Positions 35,096 through 44,262 of a stretch of DNA of 64,000 nt are shown here, piece after piece. This DNA comes from Nitrosospira sp. Nsp2. Lineage in GTDB: Bacteria; Pseudomonadota; Gammaproteobacteria; Burkholderiales; Nitrosomonadaceae. Positions within the stretch are counted from its first letter, which is position 1, and each line of letters starts with the position of its first letter. The stretch is taken from the NCBI RefSeq assembly GCF_003050965.1, contig NZ_QAOU01000002.1, positions 496,001-560,000 of the forward strand. The letters run 5' to 3'. The position numbers were made by a program, and so were the translations under genes. Below the pieces are notes generated by a model that worked only from the letters and a program-made list of their open reading frames with translations, was not told where the DNA came from and did not search any database.

Positions 35096-35271
35096 CGAGG
35101 CGCGCGTCCCTGAATCAATTCCCTTGCGTGAACCCAGTAGTGTGGACAAGTTTTTCCCATCCTACTTCCCGAGAGTACTCTTGATGCGGGATCTTACGAG
35201 AGGGCGAATGCCTGGAAGTACGGCGCGGAGCGGAGATGAAAAGGTTGCAGGTTCCACGATGGCGGTATCTT

Positions 35272-35547
35272 CTACACTTCCGGGGGCTCCAGACTCAGCC
35301 CCGACATCACGACGATCTCGATCGGCGCCAGATGGCTGAGGTTGGATGCTCTGGCTATCACATCCTGTTCCTGAAGAAGCTGATGCTGAAACACGTCCTC
35401 GTACATGTCCTGGATCAGGAGGTTCACGACTCTCTTCGGCCACCCCATCATCCACCGGTTTGCGATCTCGATCCCAATCTGGCCCGATTCCAATATCATT
35501 TGCCGGATCTCATCCGGGTAGATGTCAGCGTTGTACAGTGAATGCAT
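35272..35547 (-). CDS. Hypothetical protein
   Basis: The 91-residue protein begins MHSLYNADIYPDEIRQMILE and has a helical body (IGIEIANRWMMGWPKRVVNL). There is no signal peptide or membrane helix. I do not recognise it. Start ATG 35547 is preceded by CAGGAGAAAAAA, a clear ribosome binding site, and codon use looks natural, so it is probably a real gene. It stands alone, between the tRNA-Cys-like relic and an integrase relic. Confidence 0.6.
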   Translation of the reverse strand: MHSLYNADIYPDEIRQMILESGQIGIEIANRWMMGWPKRVVNLLIQDMYEDVFQHQLLQEQDVIARASNLSHLAPIEIVVMSGLSLEPPEV

Positions 35548-35989
35548 TTTTTTCTCCTGAATCTTGCAGGTTTTTAACATACTCCACGGCCTCCTGCTCG
35601 AGTTGACCTGTGATCCTATCTTGCTAGCTCTATTATTCTGTTAAAGAGTTATGCTTCGCTAATTCAACCGTCGAGGTTTGCTCTTTTAGTCATTATCCGG
35701 TGCAAAGTTCCCGCCACGATATGCTGCACCAGGTCGTAGAAAATAATAGGCACCATTATATTTTGCCAGGGCCTTGGAATCACGACCATAAGGCCCGTGA
35801 CCCGAGTGGTAATTTGCCCCCGAGCTCGCCCCGCTGATATCAAGTTATATGGTTAACCAGTTATATAGATATACGGTATGTGGGTTATGCCTTTCAGGTC
35901 TTTCTATCTGGGCCGCTATCGCTATCACATATCGGAGGACCTGACTCGCGGTTTGCCACTGCCCAACGTGCCGTTTCTAGCGCATCCCT
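35548..35989. other. Intergenic region, no gene recognised
   Basis: AT-rich stretches and short frames only. It may once have held the rest of the integrase gene whose relic follows. Confidence 0.35.
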
Positions 35990-36208
35990 TCAATCCGGCG
36001 CATTACTAAAACAATACGGTGCGGTATCGTGGCTAATCTGAGGCCCGCCTACCCACGGCAAAACGTCGCATTCGAAGCTGCGGATAATATCTTTTATATG
36101 AGCCGCTGACCGAGAGCGGCCGTATTTGGGGACGAAGATGGATTCGCCTGCCGAAGCATTCACGCAGGTGGCGGTTCGCATTGCCAACGGGCATTTTGCC
36201 GTTTGCAT
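35990..36208 (-). pseudogene. P4-type integrase relic (core-binding domain)
   Basis: The fragment contains KYGRSRSAAHIKDIIRSFEC and DVLPWVGGPQISHDTAP. It aligns with residues of the integrase at 55063-55970 (KYGSSWSQAHGERIIRRFER, DVFPWIGGHPVSDV). Both ends are lost; no catalytic residues remain. Confidence 0.75.
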
Positions 36209-36381
36209 ATACTCGCCAATGAAACGCTATTGATTCGACCTATTGATTCGACCGGTAAGTGCCGGGCGTCCAGTCATATTCGGGGTTTCGATCCCTAATG
36301 ATCACTAGGGCGCCTGGGGCGGCAAATGCCCAACTGTGTAATGCGAGGGTTTTTATTTCGGGATCAGACTTGGTACTGGGC

Positions 36382-36681
36382 TCAATCGGGATGGTCTGGA
36401 CCTTGACCTAACCGACCGCCTTGAGGCGGCTGAGCACCTTTATAATTCCCTGTGTCCTTTCCCGGCTCCTGCTTCGATTGCTTCTTTCCCGTTATTCTCC
36501 CTTCGTTCGTTGCACCGTTCTTATTCGCAGGCTTTTCTTCGGTTATCACCGGTTTTTGCGTGTTTTCACCTTTAGGATTTTGCGACTGAGCATGAACCAT
36601 ACCTGTGAAACCCAGAATCAAGGCGTTGATAAGAATTATCGCCTGAAGCTTCTTACTTTTTGAGGAAAAAAGATGTTTCAT
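36382..36681 (-). CDS. Small secreted hydrophilic protein
   Basis: This 99-residue protein has a signal peptide (KKLQAIILINALILGFTGMV, cleavage at VHAQS) and a Lys/Gln/Gly/Pro-rich, probably disordered body (NYKGAQPPQGGRLGQGPDHP). The ribosome binding site is AAAGGAGCCGCC. No family recognised. Two other small secreted proteins of similar style occur at 62327 and 62874, but sequence similarity is low. Confidence 0.65.
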   Translation of the reverse strand: MKHLFSSKSKKLQAIILINALILGFTGMVHAQSQNPKGENTQKPVITEEKPANKNGATNEGRITGKKQSKQEPGKDTGNYKGAQPPQGGRLGQGPDHPD

Positions 36682-36989
36682 GGCGGCTCCTTTATATAAC
36701 AGGGTTGAGATAACAGTCTATGTAATATATGAAATAGAAACCGTACGCTACCACACGTCTCCTTCACGCGAAATCGTGGATGGTTCGACCTAACCCTCAT
36801 CGCCGCAGTTTCATTCTTGTTTAAACCCCCGCTATGGGATATTTCATCAGTATTGCAGGCGAGAACACCGGATGACACCGGTTGCGGGCCCCAAGCCGTC
36901 ACTTGGCTACCCCTTGATTCACGCTGCCGGTACTGGATTTTTGTAGACACTGCTGCCGGATGAAGCCTATTCGATGCCCTTTCATTCTC
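36682..36989. other. Intergenic region, nothing recognised
   Basis: No convincing frame or repeat. It should include the promoter of the small secreted protein. Confidence 0.35.
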
Positions 36990-38189
36990 TCAGCTCCCTA
37001 AAGACTCCCCTGGGTTGGGCTTAGTACTCCTAAGACGTCTTAGCAAATTGCTTATTACTCGTATTGGTTTGGTTATGCGCATTGAGTTGGATCTATGGAG
37101 CGCTGTTATCGTCTGCTCCTGCACGGCGATTACCTGTTGAATATGGTTATTCTCCAAAAGCAACCGCTCACGGTCCCTCACCATTGGCATCAGGGATTGA
37201 ATATAGTTAGCCATAGCATGCAGCTCATTAGTAAATCTCGCCGAAGGAAGAGGATATTGATCACTGAACCCCTCAACTGTCCTTAGATACAAAGATTCCA
37301 GAGCGTCGGTCGCCGCGCTAAGCGTGCATCTGCTCCTGACGGCCTCGGTTACAGCTTTGACGTGCTCAGGATTGTACGAAGAAACAGCGCGAACTATGGA
37401 TTCAGCATTAAACTGGCCTGTGCTCAGTCTTGGCGAAAAATTTTGACTTTGGAAGAAATCAAAGTTGGTTAGATCAACAAGGTCAAGGCAGGCGGAAGGG
37501 CTAATTGGCAAGACAGCACATCCAGAAGCCATCGCCTCAATTGCTGATCGGCCGGAAGCAAGCACAATGTCGTACTGGGGTAGCACGACCTCAGGCGCAC
37601 GTGTCTCTCGCTGCGGCATCCAAAGATCCAGCTTTATACCCATCCATTCAAAGGCTTGGCAGAGCTGGGATGCGTGCCAGCTATGGCGATCAAAACTCCT
37701 CAAGTAAAGCAAGGCCTTCCGAGGTTTATGCCTCGGATCACGTACAAAACGAAACCGATCAAGGTCAACCCAATTTGGAATCGTCATGACGTCTCGATCA
37801 GATAAACCCAGTGAGAAGCGAATACGTTCCGAAACCACTGAGGACATCCCAACGTAATACCGGATTCGTGGATGAACCGGCGGATCTTCAACCCAGGGTA
37901 GATATCCATGGCAATGATAGATGGCCGGGACATCAGGAAAAGCACACAGGGCACGCACCGTATCTAAATGATGCTGGCCATGAATTACATCAGGCTTGAA
38001 TGGAGAATCAAATGGATCAGGAATGACTGGGATCGACATCCCTTTTAGCATCGTTCCCGCTTCGGCTATTTGCGAACTGCATGCCGCAACCTGATGTCCT
38101 CGAGAAGATAAGGCCCTTGCGAGTTCAACCACCACCCACTCACTACCTCCCAAGGTTGCGAGGGTATTGTTGGTGATTAATATATTCAT
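36990..38189 (-). CDS. Glycosyltransferase, family 4 type
   Basis: The 399-residue protein has an N-terminal GT-B domain: NILITNNTLATLGGSEWVVV, ELARALSSRGHQVAACSSQI, DVIHGQHHLDTVRAL and a middle IPNWVDLDRF. The C-terminal domain keeps IVLASGRSAIEAMASGCAVL, the usual nucleotide-sugar site. The end (SMRITKPIRVISNLLRRLRS) resembles the tail often seen in cell-surface glycosyltransferases. It probably adds a sugar to an exopolysaccharide or O-antigen. It is single, flanked by relics, so it may be accessory cargo. Start at 38189 fits the family; ATG 38225 is an alternative. Neither has a strong ribosome binding site. Confidence 0.85.
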   Translation of the reverse strand: MNILITNNTLATLGGSEWVVVELARALSSRGHQVAACSSQIAEAGTMLKGMSIPVIPDPFDSPFKPDVIHGQHHLDTVRALCAFPDVPAIYHCHGYLPWVEDPPVHPRIRYYVGMSSVVSERIRFSLGLSDRDVMTIPNWVDLDRFRFVRDPRHKPRKALLYLRSFDRHSWHASQLCQAFEWMGIKLDLWMPQRETRAPEVVLPQYDIVLASGRSAIEAMASGCAVLPISPSACLDLVDLTNFDFFQSQNFSPRLSTGQFNAESIVRAVSSYNPEHVKAVTEAVRSRCTLSAATDALESLYLRTVEGFSDQYPLPSARFTNELHAMANYIQSLMPMVRDRERLLLENNHIQQVIAVQEQTITALHRSNSMRITKPIRVISNLLRRLRSTKPNPGESLGS

Positions 38190-38478
38190 GAGTACCGGTG
38201 CGGTGAGCAAGTCGCCAAGGTACATCGGCTGACTTCGGAAATCATGAGCTTCGACGGAGACTTGTCAGTGGGCAAGGCCAAATACCGCTATGTGCCGCAA
38301 GGTATGACATTAGATAACGGAATAGCGCCTCAAAGTAGCTGTCAAATCTTACAGGTAGTGCTGGATGTTAAATTCGCCCGGCATACTGTCCACTGCTGAG
38401 CTTACTATCAAGGATTCTAAAGATTGGATTTAGATATTCGAAAGGGCTATCATCGGATTCAACATTATGGGAGGGCCT

Positions 38479-38613
38479 ATGGAATGGATACTAATGGCGG
38501 TGATAGCTTTCGTGGGCGGAGGTTTGATTGGATTAAAATTAGGTCGCACGAGAACCGATCTTCGGCAAAGGAAAAGCGTACGCGAATGGGCAAAGGGTAG
38601 AGCTCGGAAATAA
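38479..38613 (+). CDS. Small membrane protein (44 aa)
   Basis: The frame starts with MEWILMAVIAFVGGGLIGLK, a single membrane helix, and then has a basic tail (RTRTDLRQRKSVREWAKG). GGGAGGG lies directly upstream and a stem follows the stop. An in-frame ATG at 38467 is an alternative. Composition (hydrophobic helix, then Arg/Lys) is natural for a small inner-membrane protein. No family recognised. Confidence 0.55.
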   Translation: MEWILMAVIAFVGGGLIGLKLGRTRTDLRQRKSVREWAKGRARK

Positions 38614-38615
38614 AA

Positions 38616-38633
38616 AACCCGCCGAAGCGGGTT
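38616..38633 (-). terminator. Terminator of the PEP-CTERM locus
   Basis: AACCCGC-CGAA-GCGGGTT; on the minus strand GGGTTTTTTATT follows. It may also serve the small membrane protein on the plus strand. Confidence 0.75.
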
Positions 38634-38649
38634 GCGGACTTGCTTAACG

Positions 38650-39134
38650 TTATAACGGGTTTTTTCTCTTCGCACGGCGAAGCCGCCATGCCATCACTCC
38701 CAACCCTGCCATAAACATTGCGTATGTTTCAGGTTCAGGGACGGCAGGCACATAGGGCGTCGCAACATAAGCGCTGCTCACATTAAGAATATCAAGCGCC
38801 CAGTGGGAATTTCGCCCACCAAAGTTTTGGGCATTAAGCCGCCAATCCCTGGAACCCTTGGGATGCAGTATGAGATACATTCCCCGCCATCAGCGAGGTT
38901 GAAAGGCTTATACGTGGGTTTGGTTCCGAATGCATCGTTACAACTTTAAATCGAAATCTTCCGCCGATATCTTTTGCTACTTTTGCTACAACAGTGTATG
39001 GATCAGACGTTGGGAAAAACTCCGCAATGTAGCTCTCGCCGCTTTCGTTGATCTCGCATCGAAGTAATGGTGGTGCGGCAAGCACGGTTGAGGGCAACCA
39101 TATTGCAAGGAAGATAACGCTCCGCCAGCCTCAT
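38650..39134 (-). pseudogene. PEP-CTERM gene fused with an integrase fragment and frameshifted
   Basis: Traces read from ATG 39134 (MRLAER), then by a shift to VIFLAIWLPSTVLAAPPLLR (signal peptide), CEINESGESYIAEFFPTSD and FKVVTMHSEPN. After the integrase segment the frame ends LNVSSAYVATPYVPAVPEPE and TYAMFMAGLGVMAWRLRRAK, a PEP-CTERM tag. The middle (38790-38935) looks like P4-type integrase, not like the PEP-CTERM gene. At least two frameshifts. The tag itself is intact. Confidence 0.7.
38790..38935 (-). pseudogene. P4-type integrase N-terminal relic inside the PEP-CTERM gene
   Basis: YKPFNLADGG, a one-base shift, then MYLILHPKGSRDWRLNAQNF and GGRNSHWALDI follow the DUF4102 start of P4 integrases (LADGGGMYL-hP-GS--WRL). 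The relic at 49945-50070 has the same block. It lies between the two halves of the PEP-CTERM pseudogene. Confidence 0.65.
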
Positions 39135-39183
39135 CCTTAATAGCCGTTTTTGAGATGTGCCATCAGTCAAATTCATCCGAAGT

Positions 39184-40005
39184 TCAGAACTTCAATTTCA
39201 TCTGATGCCGGACAGCGCGAGCAAAAAGTCTAGCGCCAAATAGCCATCGGGCTGCTACGGACACTTTTGAATCAAGAGGTAATGCATGTCGGACCGGAGG
39301 ATTTGAGTCCGTCACAGAATCGAGTACAGCTTGTGCAATGATGTTCGGACCAGGGGATCTGGGTTCATTTGCGAGAAGGTGATGAAGACCTTTAAGGATT
39401 TTCTGATAAGCCGGGGGATGCGCTACTGTCTTCAATAGCTCGAGTTGCTTTGGCACGAACTCGGTCTTGATAAGCCCTGGAGCAATGAGCACAACTTTAA
39501 TCCCAAATTCCATTACTTCACCGCGTACGGCCTCGGTCAAGGCTTCAACCGCGTGCTTCGAAGCCGCGTACCAGCCAAAGCCCGGGGTGGATATCCTCCC
39601 CATTACTGACGTTATATTTACGATGTGCCCCGACTTCTGCTTTCGCATTTGCGGCAACACTGCTTGCATGAAACGAGCATATCCGAACACATTCACGTCC
39701 AGCTGCCTGCGAGCAGCTTCCATCGAGACGCATTCTATAGTGCCTAATTGACCGAAGCCTGCGTTATTCACCAATACGTCGATCTGTCCGCGGCTTAAGA
39801 TGACATGATCTACTAACTCACGTATCGCAACTTCATCGGTAACATCCAGCTCGATGGGCTCAATATGATTGGAACGTAACTCTTCAAGCCTGCCCATCCG
39901 CCGCCCGCTGGCGAAGACATAATAACCATTCGCGGCGAGAAGCTCTGTGGTTGCTCGACCGATCCCGCTAGATGCTCCTGTAACTAGCGCTACTCGCTGA
40001 ACCAT
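39184..40005 (-). CDS. Short-chain dehydrogenase/reductase
   Basis: The 273-residue classical SDR has the cofactor motif TGASSGIGRATTELL near the start, NNAG (LVNNAGFGQLGTIECV), the catalytic Ser in NITSVMGRISTPGF and Tyr-x3-Lys in GWYAASKHAVEALTEAV. A basic residue in GRRMGRLEEL suggests NADP(H). Such enzymes reduce carbonyl groups of many substrates; this one resembles YusZ/ketoreductase-like oxidoreductases, so the substrate is open. It stands alone after the PEP-CTERM pseudogene. Start ATG 40005 follows AGGAGGGTAT. Confidence 0.92.
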   Translation of the reverse strand: MVQRVALVTGASSGIGRATTELLAANGYYVFASGRRMGRLEELRSNHIEPIELDVTDEVAIRELVDHVILSRGQIDVLVNNAGFGQLGTIECVSMEAARRQLDVNVFGYARFMQAVLPQMRKQKSGHIVNITSVMGRISTPGFGWYAASKHAVEALTEAVRGEVMEFGIKVVLIAPGLIKTEFVPKQLELLKTVAHPPAYQKILKGLHHLLANEPRSPGPNIIAQAVLDSVTDSNPPVRHALPLDSKVSVAARWLFGARLFARAVRHQMKLKF

Positions 40006-40202
40006 ATACCCTCCTGTTTTTTTCTTTCGGAGGAATTCTACCTCTAGCTCGTTAATTCCTGTGTACGCTTGAGCACAATCGGACAGCCGGAGGCGACGAA
40101 CTGCAGACGCACCGCTTCAGGAAGCTGGTGGCGCTGCACCAAGGTCCAGTCGTCCCCGGTTCAGAAGTAGTGCGACTAATGTTAAGAGTCGCGGTCTCAC
40201 GG

Positions 40203-40268
40203 TAATGGAAAAACCCGCAGTTACGCGGAACTATGGAGGTTCTTGGATTTACTTGGGTCGTTGTATGG
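40203..40268. other. Decayed attachment-site-like copy of the tRNA-Cys flank
   Basis: AAAAACCCGCAGTTACGCGG, then GGTTCTTGGATTTACTTGG and TATGGAGG. The same order is found beside tRNA-Cys: AAAAAGCCCGCAACTACGCG, TGTTCTTGGATCTACTTGG and AATGGAGG (56074-56141). About three quarters of the bases agree. This indicates an old element boundary. Confidence 0.55.
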
Positions 40269-40275
40269 AGGTAAA

Positions 40276-40865
40276 CCAGAGATTCAGTGCGGGTATTCGG
40301 AATTTAAGGACGGAGGAGACCGGCGAGCGGGCGCAAGAGGATGAGTTTGAGCGGGTTTATTCGGTCAGATGCTTGCTGCGACTTGTACAAATCTCATCTG
40401 ACAATAGTGATCCATAAAAGAAGTATGTCTTACTGGCTGAGTAACGCATAAGACTGTAGTGGAGATAACTGGAAGGGCAATTTATAAAGGTTTCAGCAAT
40501 TTACCCCGCCCCCTCAATGTTGAGGATTCGTTAGTGAGGGTGGGGATCCGGGTGGGAATTTTGAGTGTTCTGCCATAATGCTCGATGAGAAAGGTATAAC
40601 GACCCGCCACCGCGACAAGAGGGGCCCACGATATAAAGCAGGAGCGGGTCCAAGGCGAGGAACTGTCGGCGGGCACGATTGCTTGTAACTTAGCAGCCGG
40701 CGAGGACGGAGGTTAAAACACCGTTGAGCAAGCGGCGTACATAGCGCACAGCGACTCGCGAGGACATTCCCCGGTTGAGTGCGGAGGCTCAGAAGGCGAA
40801 GAAAAAGTGGCGGTCTAGGCCGTAGTGATTACGAAGATGCAGGTCCAGATGAGGATGGCGAATAG
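40276..40865. other. Intergenic, probably decayed element DNA
   Basis: No gene recognised. The region is GC-rich with many short frames; it may contain remains of a transposase or integrase too decayed to name. Confidence 0.35.
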
Positions 40866-41024
40866 ATGATTAAGAACGTGCCCTTTGTTGCCGAGGAATA
40901 CATCGAGCGTGATGTGGCCGCTTCCACCGACTTCATCCAGGGGGTGGCGAAGCGTCGGTTACCGACGCCGCTTTCTTCAAACAGTCGTGCTAGCGCTTAC
41001 TTGACGGTTCGCCCCAACAGATAA
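40866..41024 (+). CDS. Small frame coupled to the Na+/H+ antiporter gene
   Basis: A 52-codon frame (MIKNVPFVAEEYIERDVAAS, then DFIQGVAKRRLP) ends with TAA overlapping the antiporter ATG (TAATG). The overlap would allow coupled translation, but the ribosome binding site is not evident and the protein resembles nothing known. It may be the tail of a lost gene. Confidence 0.3.
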   Translation: MIKNVPFVAEEYIERDVAASTDFIQGVAKRRLPTPLSSNSRASAYLTVRPNR

Positions 41025-42655
41025 TGAGCAGTCTCCAACAACTTGAGACCGTCATTCTACTGCTGATGGCTGTGCTCGCCCTGACGACAATCGCGCGCAA
41101 GCTGGTCATTCCCTATCCCATACTGCTGGTAATCGGGGGCTTGGCTCTAGGCTTTATCCCGGGCCTACCGACGATCCATCTTGAGCCGGACCTGGTATTC
41201 CTGGTCTTTCTCCCGCCTATCCTATGGGCAGCTGCGTACTTCACTTCGTGGCGGGATTTTCGCGCAAATCTTCGCCCGATCACCTTACACGCCGTTGGTC
41301 TGGTGCTCGTCACGACTGCAGCGGTCGCGGTTGTCGCCCATGCTGCGCTGCCAGGACTCGGGTGGGCAGGAGCCATTGCGCTGGGGGCCATTGTTTCTCC
41401 TCCGGATGCCGTCTCGGCGACCGCGATAGGAAAACAGCTGCACCTTCCTCACCGCGTCCTCACAATACTGGAGGGCGAGAGTCTCGTGAATGATGCGACT
41501 GCGCTGGTGCTCTACCGCGCAGCAATCGCAGCGGCGGTCAGCGGTGCCTTCGTGTTAAGCGACACACTGCTGGCCTTCGTTCTGGCAGGGGCCGTTGGGA
41601 TCGCGATCGGGCTTACAGTGAGCTTCGTAAGTCGCTGGATTTTAGTCTTGGTCAAGGACAGCTTCAGCGAGATCGCCATCACGCTCCTGGCTCCATATAT
41701 TGCCTGGGTCTTGGCCGAGCAGGCACACGGCTCAGCCGTGTTGGCCTGCGTGGCAGGAGGTTTCTATCTCCGCCGGCATTTAAGCACGGCCGTTGCGCCG
41801 TCTACTCGAATCCAGGCGCGGGCGGTTTGGGAGTTCCTCGTGTTCGTGCTCAACGGCGTCATTTTCATTCTTATCGGCCTGCAGCTCGGCGCCCTTCGTG
41901 ACGCTGTCCCATCTGGCGAGCTTAACGTCCTCATTCTGGTAGGCGCCCTGGTGAGTGTGACAGCCATCGTCGTGCGCCTGGTGTGGGTGCCGGCCGCCGC
42001 CTGGGTGCCCCGACTGGTGAGTCCGCGCTTGCGCGCGCACGATCCGATACCGCCCTGGTCTAATTTGTTCATCATCGGCTGGGCCGGCATGCGCGGGATC
42101 GTGTCACTCGCTTCGGCGATGGCCCTGCCGCTGACAACTGCCGCCGGAACTCCATTTCCGTTTCGTGCGGAAATCATTCTCATCGCCTTCATGGTGATTT
42201 TCGTGACGCTGGTATTGCAAGGCCTGTCGCTTCCTCTGTTGATCCGCGCGTTGAAAGTAAGGGAAGATCGAGGTCATACGGATGAGGAGAGGCAGGCGCG
42301 GGAACAGGCAGCATCGGCCGCCCTTGCTCGACTGGATGACATAGCAAGCGAAAACTGGCCCGTGCCGGAACAAATCGAACGGATGCGGGACCATTATCGC
42401 AGCCGCCTGAGGCGCTCCGCCCTAAGCCAAACTGTTGACCCTGAATGGACGCCGGAGGCCGCAGAGGCATTCCGGCGATTGCGGCACGAGACCCTCACGG
42501 CTGAGCGACTGACCGCAATCAGGTTTCGGAATGAAGGCGTAATCAGCGATGAGGTGCTCCATCGTCTCGAACATGAACTCGACGTTGAGGCGCTGCGGGC
42601 CGGGGTCGGGGAGCTACGTGTCTCATCAGAAAACAGAACCCGGAAGAATCACTAA
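41024..42655 (+). CDS. Na+/H+ antiporter, CPA1 family (NhaP-like)
   Basis: The 543-residue protein has 12 or so membrane helices (residues 1-410) and a charged cytoplasmic tail (410-543). Key family segments: VIGGLALGFIPGLP, FLPPILWAAAYFTSWRDF, ALGAIVSPPDAVSATAIG, LEGESLVNDATALVLYR with the ion-binding Asn-Asp, and WAGMRGIVSLASAMALPL. The Asn-Asp pair suggests an electroneutral exchanger. It expels Na+ (or K+) against H+, helping with salt and alkaline pH. No regulator or other transporter is near. It begins inside the TAATG overlap with a small frame. It lies within the tRNA-Cys element stack, so it may be cargo. Confidence 0.93.
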   Translation: MSSLQQLETVILLLMAVLALTTIARKLVIPYPILLVIGGLALGFIPGLPTIHLEPDLVFLVFLPPILWAAAYFTSWRDFRANLRPITLHAVGLVLVTTAAVAVVAHAALPGLGWAGAIALGAIVSPPDAVSATAIGKQLHLPHRVLTILEGESLVNDATALVLYRAAIAAAVSGAFVLSDTLLAFVLAGAVGIAIGLTVSFVSRWILVLVKDSFSEIAITLLAPYIAWVLAEQAHGSAVLACVAGGFYLRRHLSTAVAPSTRIQARAVWEFLVFVLNGVIFILIGLQLGALRDAVPSGELNVLILVGALVSVTAIVVRLVWVPAAAWVPRLVSPRLRAHDPIPPWSNLFIIGWAGMRGIVSLASAMALPLTTAAGTPFPFRAEIILIAFMVIFVTLVLQGLSLPLLIRALKVREDRGHTDEERQAREQAASAALARLDDIASENWPVPEQIERMRDHYRSRLRRSALSQTVDPEWTPEAAEAFRRLRHETLTAERLTAIRFRNEGVISDEVLHRLEHELDVEALRAGVGELRVSSENRTRKNH

Positions 42656-42741
42656 TGATGCGACAAGAGTCAAGAACCGATCGTTATGCCGGACGGCAGC
42701 GTGAGCACAGGGCCGCACTCCGCTCAACGCCACGGTGATCA

Positions 42742-43077
42742 TTAAACCCTTCCTTCACGCGATGATGGCAGTTCAAGCCCCGCGCCGCACTGCCAGCAAA
42801 GCTGAAAATTAAACGGATTTTCCTCATGGCATGCGCGGCAGAATACCACTCGGGTCTCGACCGGGGTTTTTTCAAATTCATTAACGACGCCTTGCCCCCG
42901 CTCAAAATCACTGTCCCGAATAACCCACACCTCTGGATAAGCGTGGGTAAACGGAATATCCCCCAGTCCCCCCTGGGCATGCTCGTTAAATAATTTCGCC
43001 GAGATACAATTGTGGTCGAGCATATCGAGCATGATCTGCGCTTCCATAATGCTTGAGGCTGAATAAGTTTTTTTCAT
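42742..43077 (-). CDS. DUF2007 domain protein with zinc ribbon
   Basis: The 111-residue protein begins MKKTYSASSIMEAQIMLDML, the DUF2007 (putative signal-transducing) fold, with SAKLFNEHAQGGLGD and YPEVWVIRDSDFERGQGVV, and ends in a small zinc ribbon, CRAC...CWQC. Similar proteins appear widely in proteobacteria; the role is unknown. Start chosen at 43077 where the homology begins; the longer frame to 43182 is unsupported. Single gene convergent with the antiporter gene. Confidence 0.85.
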   Translation of the reverse strand: MKKTYSASSIMEAQIMLDMLDHNCISAKLFNEHAQGGLGDIPFTHAYPEVWVIRDSDFERGQGVVNEFEKTPVETRVVFCRACHEENPFNFQLCWQCGAGLELPSSREGRV

Positions 43078-43373
43078 TATTTCACAATACTGATAAAAGC
43101 CACTCTTACCACCATTGATGTTGTTTCTTGAACCATTAACCTGGCGCTTCTCATGTTCGGTTTTGGTTGGCGCATGCTCCAAACAGTAGTCTACAGCCGC
43201 GCATATCGCGCAAACCCGATCAGTTCCACAGCTTGTTCACATTGTAGGACAGCAAAAGGGGAGGAACATCGAGCCCATCAAAGCATAATGTACCTCCTTC
43301 CCCGACTTTTGCTCCGGGCCTGCTCGACTTTGAGCCCCGTCCGGGTCTTTGCAGTGAGAGGCAAACTCAGCAT

Positions 43374-43463
43374 TCAAATCTGGTATAGCCATCGGGCGGT
43401 CAGGCTCACCAGCGCTATAAATATACCAACAGCAAAGCGGGAAGTATTGAGCGACATTTTCAT
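43374..43463 (-). CDS. Possible 29-residue membrane microprotein
   Basis: A strong ribosome binding site (TGGAGGAA) stands before ATG 43463. The frame encodes MKMSLNTSRFAVGIFIALVS and LTARWLYQI, a single membrane helix. A second good site (AAGGAGGT) downstream near 43290 opens only two codons. Likely real by its features, but too short to be sure. Confidence 0.35.
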   Translation of the reverse strand: MKMSLNTSRFAVGIFIALVSLTARWLYQI

Positions 43464-43603
43464 TTCCTCCAGAAATAATCAAAGGAGAAAATCTAGCATC
43501 ATCGTTTTTTTATCCCAACCAATAAAAAATGAATAGCTTATCAATCGGCCTGCTGTATTCTGCCATTCCCTGCCTCATTCCAAGTCGCTTTTTTTTGGCA
43601 GAG

Positions 43604-44008
43604 TTACCTTGCGTCAAGCAACGCTTTCAGCTCATATTTTTCCCGGTCGATTTCACCTCGAGTACGCACACCCATCCGGCGCAACATGGGTAAAGGCGGA
43701 CACCATCCCTGCAGTCCGTGCTGTAACAGGAATGACAACACAAACCCCGGTAACAGGAGCCATCTCCGGTTGACCGTCACCCCAAGCAGAAGGCCCGTCA
43801 AGGCCAGTGTGGACGCATTGACTTCAAGTGCGCGCTCGATGTCCCACTCTCGGTCAAGTTCTTCTATTCTTCCACGAATGGCTTCCTCGCTGCTGTTAGC
43901 GTAATGCCGGATGTTGTTATTTGTTCGGTGATCTATTTCGCGGTTCACCTCTGGCGCTGTTGAGCGGCGAACGCGATCTGCGCTGGTTGAGTCTTCGGCA
44001 TGTAACAT
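43604..44008 (-). CDS. DUF2892 (YgaP-like) membrane protein
   Basis: The 134-residue protein has a charged N-terminal half (NNNIRHYANSSEEAIRGRIE, EELDREWDIERALEVNAST) and two closely spaced membrane helices (LALTGLLLGVTVNRRWLLLP, GFVLSFLLQHGLQGWCPPLP). The segment HGLQGWCPPLPMLRRMGVRT is the DUF2892 signature seen at the C-terminus of YgaP rhodanese and in stand-alone proteins. The adjacent divergent genes are YeeE/YedE transporters of sulfur compounds, which are often linked with rhodanese-like proteins, so a shared sulfur role is likely. Start ATG 44008 follows AAGGAGCAAAAAC. Confidence 0.85.
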   Translation of the reverse strand: MLHAEDSTSADRVRRSTAPEVNREIDHRTNNNIRHYANSSEEAIRGRIEELDREWDIERALEVNASTLALTGLLLGVTVNRRWLLLPGFVLSFLLQHGLQGWCPPLPMLRRMGVRTRGEIDREKYELKALLDAR

Positions 44009-44262
44009 GTTTTTGCTCCTTGGAGATTGATCCCGCGAATGTTCTGACCGCCTGCTAGGTGACACCAGCCATCTTGCTTTTATCCGTGTCTGTCTTCTGT
44101 GCGGAAAAACACGGTCATAGGGTAGAGATTGATTTTCTCCGAACTCAAGTCGAGAGGGTTAAAAATTGCCATTATTATTTATACTATCTTTAACAGCGAA
44201 GGGCCGGCGGTTTCGCCTTTTCTTCATACGCTATCGAATCTTTCCTGCTGAAGGGAGCACCA

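Noticed and set aside
34766-35149. 127-codon minus-strand frame
   Set aside because: Crosses the tRNA-Cys-like relic and resembles no protein.
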